Positions 1-9,134 are shown, counted from the stretch's first letter. The stretch is DNA of 33,583 bases from JBFXEO01 sp050180015 (GCA_050180015.1 JBFXEO010000006.1:1-33583), one strand, 5' to 3'. The notes: a model not told the origin generated them from the sequence alone. Numbers and translations are program-made.

Positions 1-693
1 CTGCTGAAAGAAGAGCTAAACAAAATAGACCGGCAAATGGCCACCCAACGGAAAAACCGTGGCAGCATGGTTAGGGTTGCGCTGGTTGGCTACACCAATG
101 TTGGGAAGTCAACATTGATGAATTTGATCAGCAAATCGGATGTTTTTGCCGAAAATAAGCTTTTTGCCACACTCGATACAACTGTTAGAAAGGTGGTAAT
201 TGGGAATCTTCCGTTCCTGCTATCCGATACGGTTGGGTTTATCCGTAAGCTACCCCATCAGCTGGTGGAATCGTTCAAATCAACGCTTGACGAGGTAAGA
301 GAGGCCGATTTGCTACTTCACATAGTTGACATTTCGCACCCCAGCTTTGAGGAGCAAATAGACGTGGTTAACCAAACGCTGCACGAAATAAACACAGGCG
401 AAAAGCCCACCATTATTGTTTTCAACAAAATTGATGCTTACAGGTGGGCAGAAAAAGCAACAGATGATATGTCGCCCCGCACGGAACAAAACATTAGCCT
501 CGATGAGTTACGTAGCAGCTGGATGGCAAAAAAGAATACGCATACAATTTTTATATCGGCAAAACAAAAAACCAACATCCCAGAATTCAGGCAAATGCTG
601 CATAAAGCGGTCAGAGAAATTCACGTTGGCCGTTACCCCTACGACAACTTCCTCTATCCCGACATCAAGGATAGCGAATTTGAGGTGAAATAG
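1..693 (+). CDS. hflX: GTPase HflX, C-terminal part (5' end outside window)
   Basis: Ribosome-associated GTPase of the Obg-HflX family, known in other bacteria to bind 50S subunits and split stalled or stressed ribosomes. The frame is open from base 1, so the Met at 37 is internal and the N-terminal HflX domain lies off the left edge. The G domain is complete: G1 Walker A GYTNVGKST at 88-114, G3 DTVGF at 226-240, G4 NKID at 424-435 and G5 SAK at 556-564. The usual short C-terminal extension follows and the gene stops with TAG at 691-693. The preceding residues (LLKEELNKIDRQ...) match the helical linker before the G domain. The next gene, dedA, has its own likely promoter, so co-transcription is not required. 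The identity is secure; only the start is missing. Confidence 0.95.
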   Translation: MLKEELNKIDRQMATQRKNRGSMVRVALVGYTNVGKSTLMNLISKSDVFAENKLFATLDTTVRKVVIGNLPFLLSDTVGFIRKLPHQLVESFKSTLDEVREADLLLHIVDISHPSFEEQIDVVNQTLHEINTGEKPTIIVFNKIDAYRWAEKATDDMSPRTEQNISLDELRSSWMAKKNTHTIFISAKQKTNIPEFRQMLHKAVREIHVGRYPYDNFLYPDIKDSEFEVK

Positions 694-697
694 TCCA

Positions 698-727
698 TTG
701 TCTATCTAACCTATTTTACTTACTTTG
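698..727 (+). promoter_or_regulatory. Bacteroidetes-type promoter for the DedA gene
   Basis: A TTG at 698-700 (-33-like) lies 19 bases before TTACTTTG at 720-727, close to the Bacteroidetes -7 consensus TAnnTTTG with one mismatch at its second base. The start codon is 20 bases further on. It is a motif match only, and it overlaps nothing of the preceding gene, which ends at 693. Confidence 0.45.
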
Positions 728-747
728 CACTGCTATAACTTCTATCA

Positions 748-1371
748 ATGACAGATATATTTACAAGCATTACGGACTGGTACATGGCCAACATGAACTA
801 CACAACCATAACTCTTTTAATGGCAATAGAAAGTTCGTTCATCCCATTCCCTTCCGAAATTGTTGTTCCACCTGCAGCCTATAAAGCAGCTCAAGGAGAA
901 CTAAACATATACTTAGTTGTATTCTTTTCAACATTCGGTGCGCTTATTGGTGCTCTCTTCAACTACTTTTTTGCTCTTTGGATTGGTCGAAAGGTAATTT
1001 ATTCACTTGCTGATACAAGGTTTGCCAGGCTATGCATGATTGAACCCGAATCTATCAAAAAAGCAGAATCCTACTTCGTGAAACATGGTAACACCTCTAC
1101 ATTGATTGGTCGTCTTGTTCCAGGGATTCGTCAGTTAATATCAATCCCAGCAGGTTTAGCGTGCATGCCTTTCAAGAAATTTCTTCTTTACACAATTCTG
1201 GGTGCTGGAATGTGGAACGTTGCGCTAGCAATACTTGGATATTACATTCCAAAAGATTTGGTTGACAAATACTATGGCGAACTAAGCATTGCAATGATTG
1301 TACTAGGCGCAGGGTTTGTTTTTTCCTTGATTTACCAAGCCTTTAAGAAAAATGGCAAAGCAGCAAATTAA
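748..1371 (+). CDS. DedA/SNARE-associated family membrane protein
   Basis: Polytopic inner-membrane protein of the DedA superfamily. Members are required for membrane homeostasis, and several have been shown to flip undecaprenyl phosphate or phosphatidylethanolamine; the substrate here is not known. Two family signatures are clear: ESSFIPFPSE at residues 28-37, and GRLVPGIRQLISIPAG at 121-136, the re-entrant-loop motif with the conserved Arg and Gly. Hydrophobic segments lie at about 53-80, 145-165 and 180-200. The length of 207 residues is normal. The start ATG follows a TTACTTTG box at 720-727. The downstream asd gene is convergent and the stop codons are only 23 bases apart. The family is certain, the substrate unassigned. 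Confidence 0.93.
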   Translation: MTDIFTSITDWYMANMNYTTITLLMAIESSFIPFPSEIVVPPAAYKAAQGELNIYLVVFFSTFGALIGALFNYFFALWIGRKVIYSLADTRFARLCMIEPESIKKAESYFVKHGNTSTLIGRLVPGIRQLISIPAGLACMPFKKFLLYTILGAGMWNVALAILGYYIPKDLVDKYYGELSIAMIVLGAGFVFSLIYQAFKKNGKAAN

Positions 1372-1379
1372 TTGTTGCT
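1359..1379. terminator. Weak hairpin between convergent dedA and asd
   Basis: AGCAGCAA (1359-1366) can pair with TTGTTGCT (1372-1379) through one G-T wobble, around a 5-base loop that contains the dedA stop codon. It sits between two convergent genes, so it could act on both strands, but there is no convincing T-tract. Low confidence. Confidence 0.3.
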
Positions 1380-1394
1380 CCGCTTTATACACTT

Positions 1395-2390
1395 CTAGCC
1401 CAACCAGCCTTTCGAGTTCAGGTACTCGGCAATTTGAATAGCGTTGGTTGCTGCACCTTTGCGTAAATTGTCGGAAACTACCCAAAAGTTTAGACTTCTG
1501 GGTTGAGAAACATCCCTCCGGATCCGGCCTACAAAAACATCGTCCTTGCCCTCTGCGTAGCGGGGCATCGGATAAAAGTTGCTACCGGGGTCATCCTGCA
1601 CGGTAATTCCATCGGAATGGCTAAACAGATCAACAACATCTTTCAAATCAAAATCACTCTCGAACTCAACATTAACCGATTCCGAATGGCCACCAACAAC
1701 AGGGATACGGACAACTGTTGGTGAAACCATGATGGTTTGGTCGCCAATTATTTTCCGGGTTTCATCTATTAACTTCTGCTCCTCGGTGGTATAACCATTA
1801 TCCAGGAAAGTTCCACCATGAGGGAAACAGTTCAAATCAATTGGGTGCGGATAGGCCATATCAGCCTGAATTCCCTGCCGCTCGGCATAAAGCTGGTTAA
1901 CGGCTTTAACCCCGGTACCGGTTACCGACTGGTATGTGGAAACAACTATTCTTTTAATCGTATATTTCAAATGAAGCGGATGTAACGCTACAACAAGCTG
2001 AATGGTTGAACAGTTTGGGTTTGCTACAATTTTATGGTTAGCATTAAGTACATGCGAATTTACCTCCGGCACAACAAGAGGAATTTCCGGGCACATCCGC
2101 CAACACGATGAGTTATCAACCACAGTTGTACCAACCTCGGCAAATTTTGGCGCCCATTCCTTTGATACCGCCGAGCCAGCAGAAAAAATGGCCACCGCGG
2201 GTTTTTGTTTCACCGCGTCGGCAACAGAAACAACCGGAAAAATTTCCCCCTTAAAATGGATGGGCCGTCCAAAGGATTTTTCCGAAGCAACCGGAATTAA
2301 CTCCGAAACCGGAAAGTTACGCTCATCGAGTACCTGAAGCATCACCTTGCCTACCAAACCAGTAGTTCCTACAACTGCAACTTTCATCAT
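1395..2390 (-). CDS. asd: Aspartate-semialdehyde dehydrogenase
   Basis: Reduces aspartyl phosphate to aspartate semialdehyde with NADPH, the branch point for lysine, diaminopimelate, threonine and methionine. The N-terminal Rossmann motif GTTGLVG is at residues 8-14. The catalytic Cys is C127 in NPNCSTIQL; the substrate-binding Arg R228 (VRIPV) and catalytic His H235 (GHSESVNVEF) are in place. The length of 331 residues fits. The start is one of two adjacent ATGs (2390 or 2387). The normally conserved DNSSAxRMDP-type segment reads DNSSCWRMCP (residues 92-101), which adds two cysteines near the phosphate-binding arginine; this looks like lineage variation, since catalytic residues are intact. 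It diverges from the large secreted-protein gene, and their shared 133-bp upstream region holds inverted repeats. Confidence 0.95.
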   Translation of the reverse strand: MMKVAVVGTTGLVGKVMLQVLDERNFPVSELIPVASEKSFGRPIHFKGEIFPVVSVADAVKQKPAVAIFSAGSAVSKEWAPKFAEVGTTVVDNSSCWRMCPEIPLVVPEVNSHVLNANHKIVANPNCSTIQLVVALHPLHLKYTIKRIVVSTYQSVTGTGVKAVNQLYAERQGIQADMAYPHPIDLNCFPHGGTFLDNGYTTEEQKLIDETRKIIGDQTIMVSPTVVRIPVVGGHSESVNVEFESDFDLKDVVDLFSHSDGITVQDDPGSNFYPMPRYAEGKDDVFVGRIRRDVSQPRSLNFWVVSDNLRKGAATNAIQIAEYLNSKGWLG

Positions 2391-2407
2391 TTTAAAATAT
2401 ACTTAAA

Positions 2408-2502
2408 GCGCTGTAATATTCGAACCTGTAAAACTCTATAAATTATAAACGCTGATTATTGAACATTAGTCGATTATTAATTTACTTTGTAAATTACAGC
2501 GC
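2408..2502. repeat. 10-bp inverted repeat in the asd / secreted-protein divergent promoter region
   Basis: GCGCTGTAAT at 2408-2417 is repeated in inverse as ATTACAGCGC at 2493-2502, both copies exact and about 75 bases apart between two divergent genes. A pair of regulator half-sites is possible; no regulator can be named. Confidence 0.45.
2459..2496 (+). promoter_or_regulatory. Promoter with overlapping 8-bp dyad for the large secreted protein
   Basis: TTACTTTG at 2482-2489 resembles the Bacteroidetes -7 box, with TTG at 2459-2461 about 20 bases upstream. The -7 box lies inside a perfect dyad, TAATTTAC (2478-2485), spacer TTT, GTAAATTA (2489-2496). A protein bound there would block the promoter. 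The start codon follows at 2524 with no Shine-Dalgarno sequence. Confidence 0.4.
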
Positions 2503-2523
2503 ATAAAATTAGCAATAAATACG

Positions 2524-5500
2524 ATGAAACACCTGCTTACGCTTCTTCTAACTGCAACTTGTACTAATATTTTCGGACAGGTTACCCTCGATTTCGAGGA
2601 TGGTAGTTTAACGGGTTGGACACAAAAACCGCTGGACAGATGGCAATGTAGCACAACAAACCCAATATCGGGGCTGGCATCGCTGCACCATTCTTTTGAT
2701 AACACCATTGCCTCAACCGACACAATTTACCGGGCGTTACCAGCCTGGGACGTGAGCAAGGGCGATGTTACCTGGCGGATGCTGGTAAAACACGGGTACG
2801 ATCCGTCCTCATCGAATTGCTGGTGGATTTACCTCATGGCCGATAATCAGGTTATGCCTACAACCAGCGGAGGATCGGGCTATGTTGTAGGCGTAAACCT
2901 AGGCGCAAGCGACGATTTGCTTAAGCTATGGCGAGTTGATAACGGTACACCCACCGCCATCATAACATCAACCCTAAACTGGCAGGCCCAAATTGGGACA
3001 AGCAAAGCAGGAGCCATTGAAGTGGTTCGCTCAAACGATGGAACTTTTACGCTAAGGGCATCGGTAAATGGCACTTTCACCAATTTAACTGGATATGGTT
3101 CAATCAATGATATCGTGCATACCGATTTCCAGAGCTTTGGAATCTTCTACAAATACACCGCCTCGGCCGATATGAAATTATGGGTCGATGATATTGGCAT
3201 AACCTACGAACCCATCAACACAAACAACACAAACACTACGGTTTACGCTCCGGTGTCGCAAATTGAGGGCGGTTCAATCTCGTCGCTTGACAACAATTTG
3301 CAAAATGCCGTGGATGTTTTACGCTTTGTAGCCAAGGATTTAGGAGCTGGCGACAATCTGCCGACTTTTGTAAAAAAGCTTGTAATTAGAAATCCAACAG
3401 AAACACCATGGCCCGAGACAATTGGCGGTGTAAGGGTAAAAGGCCCGAGTGGCGATATTACGGTCAATTCATTTGAGGTTGCGAATGATGCAATTACTAT
3501 TTACGTAGATTCGACCCAAACAACCATCCCTGATGGTAGTTCGGCGGAATACACCATCGGAGTTTATTTAAGGGAAAAACCGCTAACGGATGGTGCAAGG
3601 CTCCAGTTTTATGTTGACTCCACAGACCACGGATTCACGGCTAGCTTCACAGGCTCAGGTTTCGACACGAAATTTCCGGCAGCAATTACCTCCAACGAAT
3701 TTACCGTGCAGGTAGAAGCCACCAAACTTTTATTTATACAAACCCCGGATACTGTAGGAATTAACGATCCCTTTTCGGTTTCGGTTGGAGCATACGACTC
3801 ATTAGGAAATATCGATATCGATTTTACACAGCAAGTAACCCTGGAGCTGAACGAGGGGGAGGGCTCCCTGACCTCTACGGCAGGATTAACAAAAGCAGCC
3901 TCATCGGGAGTTGCAACGTGGAGCGATTTAACATATAACAAACACGAGATTATCACTTTAAACGCAACATCCGGCAACCTCGCCTCCGCCATAACCAGCA
4001 GCATGCTGGTTATAAACGACACAACATCGGCGGCGTTAAACCCTTCACAGCAGCCACAATCGGGTAGCGTATCGTCATTGCTCACATCGCCGGCAAAAGC
4101 ATTTGAGGTAATGCGCTTCGAAATCTCCGATCCGGGCGATGGCGACAATGTCCCAACCATCGTTAAATCTATCCGGCTAAGCAGAACGTCCATCCAAAGC
4201 ATTGTCACGCTAAATAAAACCGTTGAGGGCGTGCTGGTAAAAAAGAACGGTGTACTGTGCGGGTTATCGGGTGTTCAAATTAAATCATCGTACATCGACA
4301 TTTTCTTCACCCCGGAATCCCTTGTAATTCCCGATGGGAATTCATCCGGCATTAGCATTTGGCTTTACCTAAAAAGCGGAGGGCTGACGGACAAGCAGGT
4401 AATCCAACTTATGGTTGACAAGCAGAATCATGCCTTTACAACCTACGATGACGGATCAACGTTTACGTCCCAATTCCCAGAGAATATTACCTCCAATATT
4501 TTCACTATCGATGTAAAGGCCGCTGACCTTACTTTCAGCCAAATTCCCGACAGGGTCGGTGTTCTGGAATCTTTTGAGGTTGGCATATCGGCAACGGACA
4601 TGAATCAAAATATCGACAAGGATTTTACGGGCCAAGTTACGCTTGCCTTAGCATCGGGTAGTGGAGCACTAAATTCCGGGGGTGGCTTTGTTAGTACCCT
4701 TGTCAGCGGTAGCGTAACCTATTCTGCCGTAAGCTATTCTATACCGGGAAAATTTTCGCTGCTTGCGCAAAGTCCAACCCTCAACGACATTGCTTCGGCG
4801 TATATCACCTGTGGCGATATGGATGGAGAGGCTAAACCGCTTGTAAACAGCGAAGATACTCTCGCTATCCTTTTAATGTCAACAGGAATTGAAAATCCGG
4901 TTGAGGTAATCCGTTTTATGCTGAAGGATGGCGGCGCATCAGACAGCCTGCCGCTAATTCCAACTTCAATGGCATTGGGTGTTTTTGATACAGAAAATGC
5001 CGGTTCGGCTGCGAAAATGATTAAAAATTTCGCGCTGAAGGTTGGCGACAAAACGGTAGCTTCAAGCAAATTCATCCTATCGGACAATACATTTATAATC
5101 AACATTGATAATGATGATCTTGTAGTTAGCAATGGGGACTCCGCCGAGGTTTCAGTTTTAATCTACTTGAATGGAGCAGGCATTACCGATAATGCATCGT
5201 TCCGATTCCTTATCCCAACAAATCATGGCTGGGAATCGTCGAGCAACGGAACCGCATTCAACTCAACTTTCACATCAACTATATACGGGCAACCCTGCAA
5301 GATAATGGTGAAAACCACCGCGCTTACTATTGCCGAATCGCCGTTTATTGTAAGCCCCGGCTTTCCCTTTGCTGTAAAAGCGGCTGCAATTAATGCCTAC
5401 GGAAATTTTGATGAGGATTACGCAGGTTTTGCCGATATTAGGCAGAATAGCGGCCCCGGGCAAATGGACGTGTCGTCAACCACAAATCCCATTAATGCGG

Positions 5501-8178
5501 GACTTGCAATTTGGGATGATATTACAATTGATTCCTACGGGCAGTTTCAATTTAAGGTGAAATACGAAGATCCGGGATCGTGCCTAACACCATATATTTA
5601 CAGCGGATACAGCCATACTTGCCCTGTTAACGAAGATTTTGAGGGCGATGCGCCTGCCTGGGATGGAATTGGTAGCTGGAAAACATCAACCATATCGCCC
5701 ATATCGGGCAACCAATCGTTAATACATGCAGGGAACCCTGACGATGGAGAAAACACACTTTTATTTTCCACTGATATTGGTGAAGTTCAAGGTAATCCTG
5801 TTGAGTGGGAAGTCACCATTCGGAATGGCGATTGGGATCCTTCGTCCGATAACTACTTCTACTTTATCCCATCGGCATCTTCACCAGACTTAAACTCATC
5901 TGCCACAACAGGGTTGGCTGTTGGTATCAACCCAAGCGCAGGCAACGATTTCCTTTCGCTGTGGTCGTTTGCCGGAACAAAAAGAACCAGCCTGATTGTT
6001 ACTCCATTCGACTGGAACGAAAGTGAACGGGTAAGAATAAAGCTTACGCTGTCGCCGTCGGGGAAACTATTGCTCTGGTATCAACCAAACAAGTCTGAAA
6101 TCATGATTCCTGGTGGCGAAGCAGACCTATCAAACCAGTACACACCAAGCTGGGCTGGCTTTGTATTTGGCTATACGGCCTCGCGTGCAGGACAACTATG
6201 GATAGACAATATGAAAATTTGCACGGCAAAATACCCTCCAATACTGCAATCGGTAAAATCCCTGAATCTAACCACCGTAAAGGTTGATTTTAACCAACGC
6301 GTAACCGCCGAAAGTGCATCGCAAACTCAAAACTACCAAATTAAAACATCGCAGGGCGAGATTATACCAGTGATACAGGCCGGTTACGATTCCCAAAAGC
6401 AAAACGAGGTTATCCTCACAACCGATAAAATGCCGCTGGGCGATTTGACGCTAACGGTTCAAAGAATTAAAAACGAGGATGGCTACTACCTAACCGATAG
6501 CACAGCCTTTGGCATTGGTGCCGAAGGGAATCTGGGTCGGTTGATCATCAACGAGATTATGGCAAACCCGCTGCCATCAAACGGCCTGCCCGAAAACGAA
6601 TACGTTGAGCTGTACAACCCATCGAAAGATACCGTTAATGTTCAGGGATGGAAGATGCAGCTCAACAGCACGGCCGTTACACTTCCATCGGTCAATATAC
6701 TGCCAAACAGCTACGCGGTGATTGGAACCACAACCGCTGCAACCAATTTATCGGGATATGGCTTAGCGATTGGGGTTACAGGATTTCCATCGTTACTGAA
6801 CGATGGAATGCTGCTGAAGCTGTACGACAGCAAAGGCAATTTAGTGTCATTTGCCAGCTACAGCCAAACCTGGTATAACGATGACACGAGGAGTGACGGT
6901 GGCTACTCGCTGGAGTGTATCGACCCCGGCAATCTTGCCGAGGGGAGAAACAACTGGCGCGCGTCACAAGCCCCAATAGGCGGAACTCCGTGTGCCGCAA
7001 ACTCTGTGGCAAGCGAAAATCCAGATATCAATAACCCTAAAGTGATTTCAACTGATATTTTAGACAATACAACCGTAGAGATTTCATTCAGCGAACCCAT
7101 GGACAGCCTTACCCTTACTTTAGCAGAAAACTACTTTATCGATAACGGAATTGGGAGTCCATCGAAAGTTGAAATCACCGGTGAACTTTACGATAAAGTA
7201 AAAATCAACTTTTTCAATCCTCTTGTTGCTGAACAAATCTACGCGTTGACTATTTCTGATGCCATTAAAGACTTTGCAGGGAATACCCTGGATATTACCC
7301 ATCTAAAACTGGGGTTACCGCAAGTTCCAAACAGCGAAGATATTGTTATAAATGAGGTCCTTTTCAACCCTTACACCGGAGGTATAGACTTTGTGGAGCT
7401 GTACAACAGCTCCAGCAAATGTTTCGATTTATCGAAAATTAGCATGGCCAACAGGAGCCTTACCGACCTAAGCCTATCGCAAAGCTACGCAGCATCGGAC
7501 ACTTCCAGGTTATTCTTTCCCGGTGAGTTTGCTGTAATCACTGAAAATCCGGAACAGGTAAAGCAATTCTACCAATGCCAGAATCCATCGGCATTTGTTT
7601 GGGCTTCGGACTTGGCCTCGTTCAATAACGATGAAGGTTATGTAGTAGTGCTATCAGAAAGCGACGATGTAGTTGACGAAATGCACTACACCGAGAGCAT
7701 GCACAGCAAAATACTTAGCGATAACAAGGGTGTTTCGCTGGAGCGAATCAACCCGAGCCTTTCATCCGCCGATGTGTCATCGTGGCAATCGGCCTCACAA
7801 ACCGTAGGCTTTGCAACGCCGACCTACAAAAATTCGCAGTACACCGAGCTAACCGCATCAACCAGCAAGTTTACCCTTACCCCCGAAACATTCTCGCCCG
7901 ATGGCGATGGAAAGGATGATTTTCTGCTGATCAGCTACAAACTCCCCGAAGCGGGTTACGTGGCAAACATCAGGGTTTTCACATCCAATGGAGTGGAGGT
8001 TTGCAGGCTGGCCAACAATCTACTTTTAGGAACTGAAGGAACGATCCGCTGGGATGGAATCAACTGCTCCAACCAAAGAGTTCCTGTAGGAATCTACATC
8101 GTCTATATTGAATACTTCAACCTGAAGGGGGAAGTTAAAAAGGAGAAGAAGGTTTGTGTTGTAGCCAGTAGAAGTTGA
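2524..8178 (+). CDS. Giant secreted modular protein: jelly-roll domains, triplicated repeat, lamin-tail domains, T9SS/gliding-type C-terminus
   Basis: 1,884 residues with a Sec signal peptide at about 1-18. Visible order: (1) a beta-rich jelly-roll-like domain at about 20-230 (VTLDFEDG... ending LWVDDIGI); (2) three homologous units of about 263 residues starting near 240, 503 and 767, each with a VxRF...GxGDxLPT-like stretch, a P-DG/S-A...YL segment and a final Ig-like portion; (3) a second copy of the jelly-roll at about 1033-1235 (NEDFEGD... LWIDNMKI); (4) an SbsA-like Ig domain, about 1238-1335; (5) lamin-tail domain LIINEIMANP, from about 1339; (6) another SbsA-like Ig domain, about 1504-1598; (7) a second lamin-tail domain IVINEVLFNP, from about 1607; (8) C-terminal FSPDGDGKDDF ... 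IRWDGIN ... VPVGIYIVYI, about 1787-1884, similar to gliding-motility/type IX secretion C-terminal domains. Probably surface-exposed or released. No catalytic motif was seen, so an adhesive or structural role is inference. Confidence 0.85.
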   Translation: MKHLLTLLLTATCTNIFGQVTLDFEDGSLTGWTQKPLDRWQCSTTNPISGLASLHHSFDNTIASTDTIYRALPAWDVSKGDVTWRMLVKHGYDPSSSNCWWIYLMADNQVMPTTSGGSGYVVGVNLGASDDLLKLWRVDNGTPTAIITSTLNWQAQIGTSKAGAIEVVRSNDGTFTLRASVNGTFTNLTGYGSINDIVHTDFQSFGIFYKYTASADMKLWVDDIGITYEPINTNNTNTTVYAPVSQIEGGSISSLDNNLQNAVDVLRFVAKDLGAGDNLPTFVKKLVIRNPTETPWPETIGGVRVKGPSGDITVNSFEVANDAITIYVDSTQTTIPDGSSAEYTIGVYLREKPLTDGARLQFYVDSTDHGFTASFTGSGFDTKFPAAITSNEFTVQVEATKLLFIQTPDTVGINDPFSVSVGAYDSLGNIDIDFTQQVTLELNEGEGSLTSTAGLTKAASSGVATWSDLTYNKHEIITLNATSGNLASAITSSMLVINDTTSAALNPSQQPQSGSVSSLLTSPAKAFEVMRFEISDPGDGDNVPTIVKSIRLSRTSIQSIVTLNKTVEGVLVKKNGVLCGLSGVQIKSSYIDIFFTPESLVIPDGNSSGISIWLYLKSGGLTDKQVIQLMVDKQNHAFTTYDDGSTFTSQFPENITSNIFTIDVKAADLTFSQIPDRVGVLESFEVGISATDMNQNIDKDFTGQVTLALASGSGALNSGGGFVSTLVSGSVTYSAVSYSIPGKFSLLAQSPTLNDIASAYITCGDMDGEAKPLVNSEDTLAILLMSTGIENPVEVIRFMLKDGGASDSLPLIPTSMALGVFDTENAGSAAKMIKNFALKVGDKTVASSKFILSDNTFIINIDNDDLVVSNGDSAEVSVLIYLNGAGITDNASFRFLIPTNHGWESSSNGTAFNSTFTSTIYGQPCKIMVKTTALTIAESPFIVSPGFPFAVKAAAINAYGNFDEDYAGFADIRQNSGPGQMDVSSTTNPINAGLAIWDDITIDSYGQFQFKVKYEDPGSCLTPYIYSGYSHTCPVNEDFEGDAPAWDGIGSWKTSTISPISGNQSLIHAGNPDDGENTLLFSTDIGEVQGNPVEWEVTIRNGDWDPSSDNYFYFIPSASSPDLNSSATTGLAVGINPSAGNDFLSLWSFAGTKRTSLIVTPFDWNESERVRIKLTLSPSGKLLLWYQPNKSEIMIPGGEADLSNQYTPSWAGFVFGYTASRAGQLWIDNMKICTAKYPPILQSVKSLNLTTVKVDFNQRVTAESASQTQNYQIKTSQGEIIPVIQAGYDSQKQNEVILTTDKMPLGDLTLTVQRIKNEDGYYLTDSTAFGIGAEGNLGRLIINEIMANPLPSNGLPENEYVELYNPSKDTVNVQGWKMQLNSTAVTLPSVNILPNSYAVIGTTTAATNLSGYGLAIGVTGFPSLLNDGMLLKLYDSKGNLVSFASYSQTWYNDDTRSDGGYSLECIDPGNLAEGRNNWRASQAPIGGTPCAANSVASENPDINNPKVISTDILDNTTVEISFSEPMDSLTLTLAENYFIDNGIGSPSKVEITGELYDKVKINFFNPLVAEQIYALTISDAIKDFAGNTLDITHLKLGLPQVPNSEDIVINEVLFNPYTGGIDFVELYNSSSKCFDLSKISMANRSLTDLSLSQSYAASDTSRLFFPGEFAVITENPEQVKQFYQCQNPSAFVWASDLASFNNDEGYVVVLSESDDVVDEMHYTESMHSKILSDNKGVSLERINPSLSSADVSSWQSASQTVGFATPTYKNSQYTELTASTSKFTLTPETFSPDGDGKDDFLLISYKLPEAGYVANIRVFTSNGVEVCRLANNLLLGTEGTIRWDGINCSNQRVPVGIYIVYIEYFNLKGEVKKEKKVCVVASRS

Positions 8179-8239
8179 TTGTTGATCGTGAAGAAATACT
8201 TTTTGTCATTGCCTCCGGCGAACTCGTAAACTCGGCTTC

Positions 8240-8256
8240 GAACGAAGTGAAAATCT
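8240..8256 (+). repeat. Degenerate intergenic element, copy 1
   Basis: GAACGAAGTGAAAATCT resembles the short dispersed motif often seen between Bacteroidetes genes. A related copy on the other strand at 16182-16198 matches it at 14 of 17 positions. It lies within the 191-bp gap after the large protein gene. Confidence 0.35.
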
Positions 8257-8272
8257 TTATTCTAGTAAAGAT
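8253..8272 (+). terminator. Possible hairpin downstream of the large secreted protein
   Basis: ATCTTTA (8253-8259) pairs perfectly with TAAAGAT (8266-8272) around a 6-base loop, 75 bases after the stop codon. It is AT-rich and has no T-tract, so it is a weak candidate. Confidence 0.25.
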
Positions 8273-8313
8273 GAACCACAAACTTAAACAAAGGACTCTA
8301 TGTAAATAAGCAA

Positions 8314-8340
8314 GGAATGACATTCAAAAATCATCATTCC
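8314..8340. terminator. Candidate terminator between convergent genes
   Basis: GGAATGA (8314-8320) and TCATTCC (8334-8340) form a perfect 7-bp stem with a 13-base loop, followed on the plus strand by a moderately T-rich stretch. It sits between the convergent large-protein gene and the gene ending at 8370, so it may serve both. Confidence 0.45.
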
Positions 8341-8369
8341 CTGTTTGTTATTACTGATTCAGGTTCTTT

Positions 8370-9134
8370 CTACCACTCTTCTACCTGCCCGTTAATCACC
8401 TTAAAAACATTCCAGGTTTTTTCTGTCAAACCATCGGGTACCTGATACGATTTAAGCAATCTATTGCCGCTGTAAACCCTAACAGTTGCCTTGGATACCG
8501 AAAGGCTTGGCGATCCCGGTTTTTCGTGCGCAGAGTAGTTATGGGCAAAAAATCCGTATTCTCCTTCTGTATCAATTCTCTCAACGGTGATTGTTTCAGG
8601 GCCATAGCCATCCATATCGTCACGATCGAGCATTCCAGTTCCATCGGCTAACACACGGGTATTTCGATAGCTTATATGGTAGGTGTTTGCTTTTACAAAA
8701 TGCGCATCCAAGTCGAGTGGTTGCTGATCCCAATCGAGAACAACACGAAACTGGCTAATGTCCATTATAGGAGAAACCACCAACCGATTCTTAAAAATAG
8801 TTCCGGCAACAATATCCACATTGTAAACTGCCGTAATATAGCCATTCATCTTAAATATGGTTTTATACAACCCATCGGGTTGCCTGGGGAATAAAACTCG
8901 TCCAGCGGAGTCGGTTTCGAATGTTCCAATATTCTCTATCATTACCTGCCCTCCTTGCACCGGATCACCAGTTAAGGCATTGAAGAAGCGAAGCGTGTAG
9001 ATATTTTGTTCTTGTTCGGCAATAACATCTTCAAGAGTTTGCCTCCCTTTTTCAATCTGGGCAACTGATTTTAGGTTTATGCCTATTAGCATTGCAACCA
9101 TTAATGCGGATATTAAAGTAATTTGCTTTTTCAT
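8370..9134 (-). CDS. Exported protein with a YfaP/DUF2135-like C-terminal domain
   Basis: 254 residues with a clear Sec signal peptide (about 1-26, ending SVAQ). Residues about 45-120 look like a carboxypeptidase-regulatory/transthyretin-type beta domain (RFFNALTGDPVQGGQVMIENIG...). From about 130 the pattern FRVVLDWDQQPLDLDAHF...YRNT...LDRDDMDGYGPETITV recalls the DUF2135/YfaP domain, where Asp-rich turns (DLDAH, DRDDMDGYGPE) are typical. The cell location is periplasm or outside, and no enzymatic role is evident. It is transcribed from a TAACTTTG box at 9180-9187, placed directly beyond the mut operon terminator. Function unknown; the domain call is by pattern only. Confidence 0.75.
   Translation of the reverse strand: MKKQITLISALMVAMLIGINLKSVAQIEKGRQTLEDVIAEQEQNIYTLRFFNALTGDPVQGGQVMIENIGTFETDSAGRVLFPRQPDGLYKTIFKMNGYITAVYNVDIVAGTIFKNRLVVSPIMDISQFRVVLDWDQQPLDLDAHFVKANTYHISYRNTRVLADGTGMLDRDDMDGYGPETITVERIDTEGEYGFFAHNYSAHEKPGSPSLSVSKATVRVYSGNRLLKSYQVPDGLTEKTWNVFKVINGQVEEW

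Noticed and set aside
1..36. HflX as a truncated or pseudogene because the first Met is at 37.
   Set aside because: The frame is open to the window edge and the G domain is complete; the truncation is caused by the window boundary.
3609..4208. A 199-codon open frame on the minus strand within the giant protein gene.
   Set aside because: It lies antisense inside a gene with clear domain structure, and its translation shows no motif or signal sequence.
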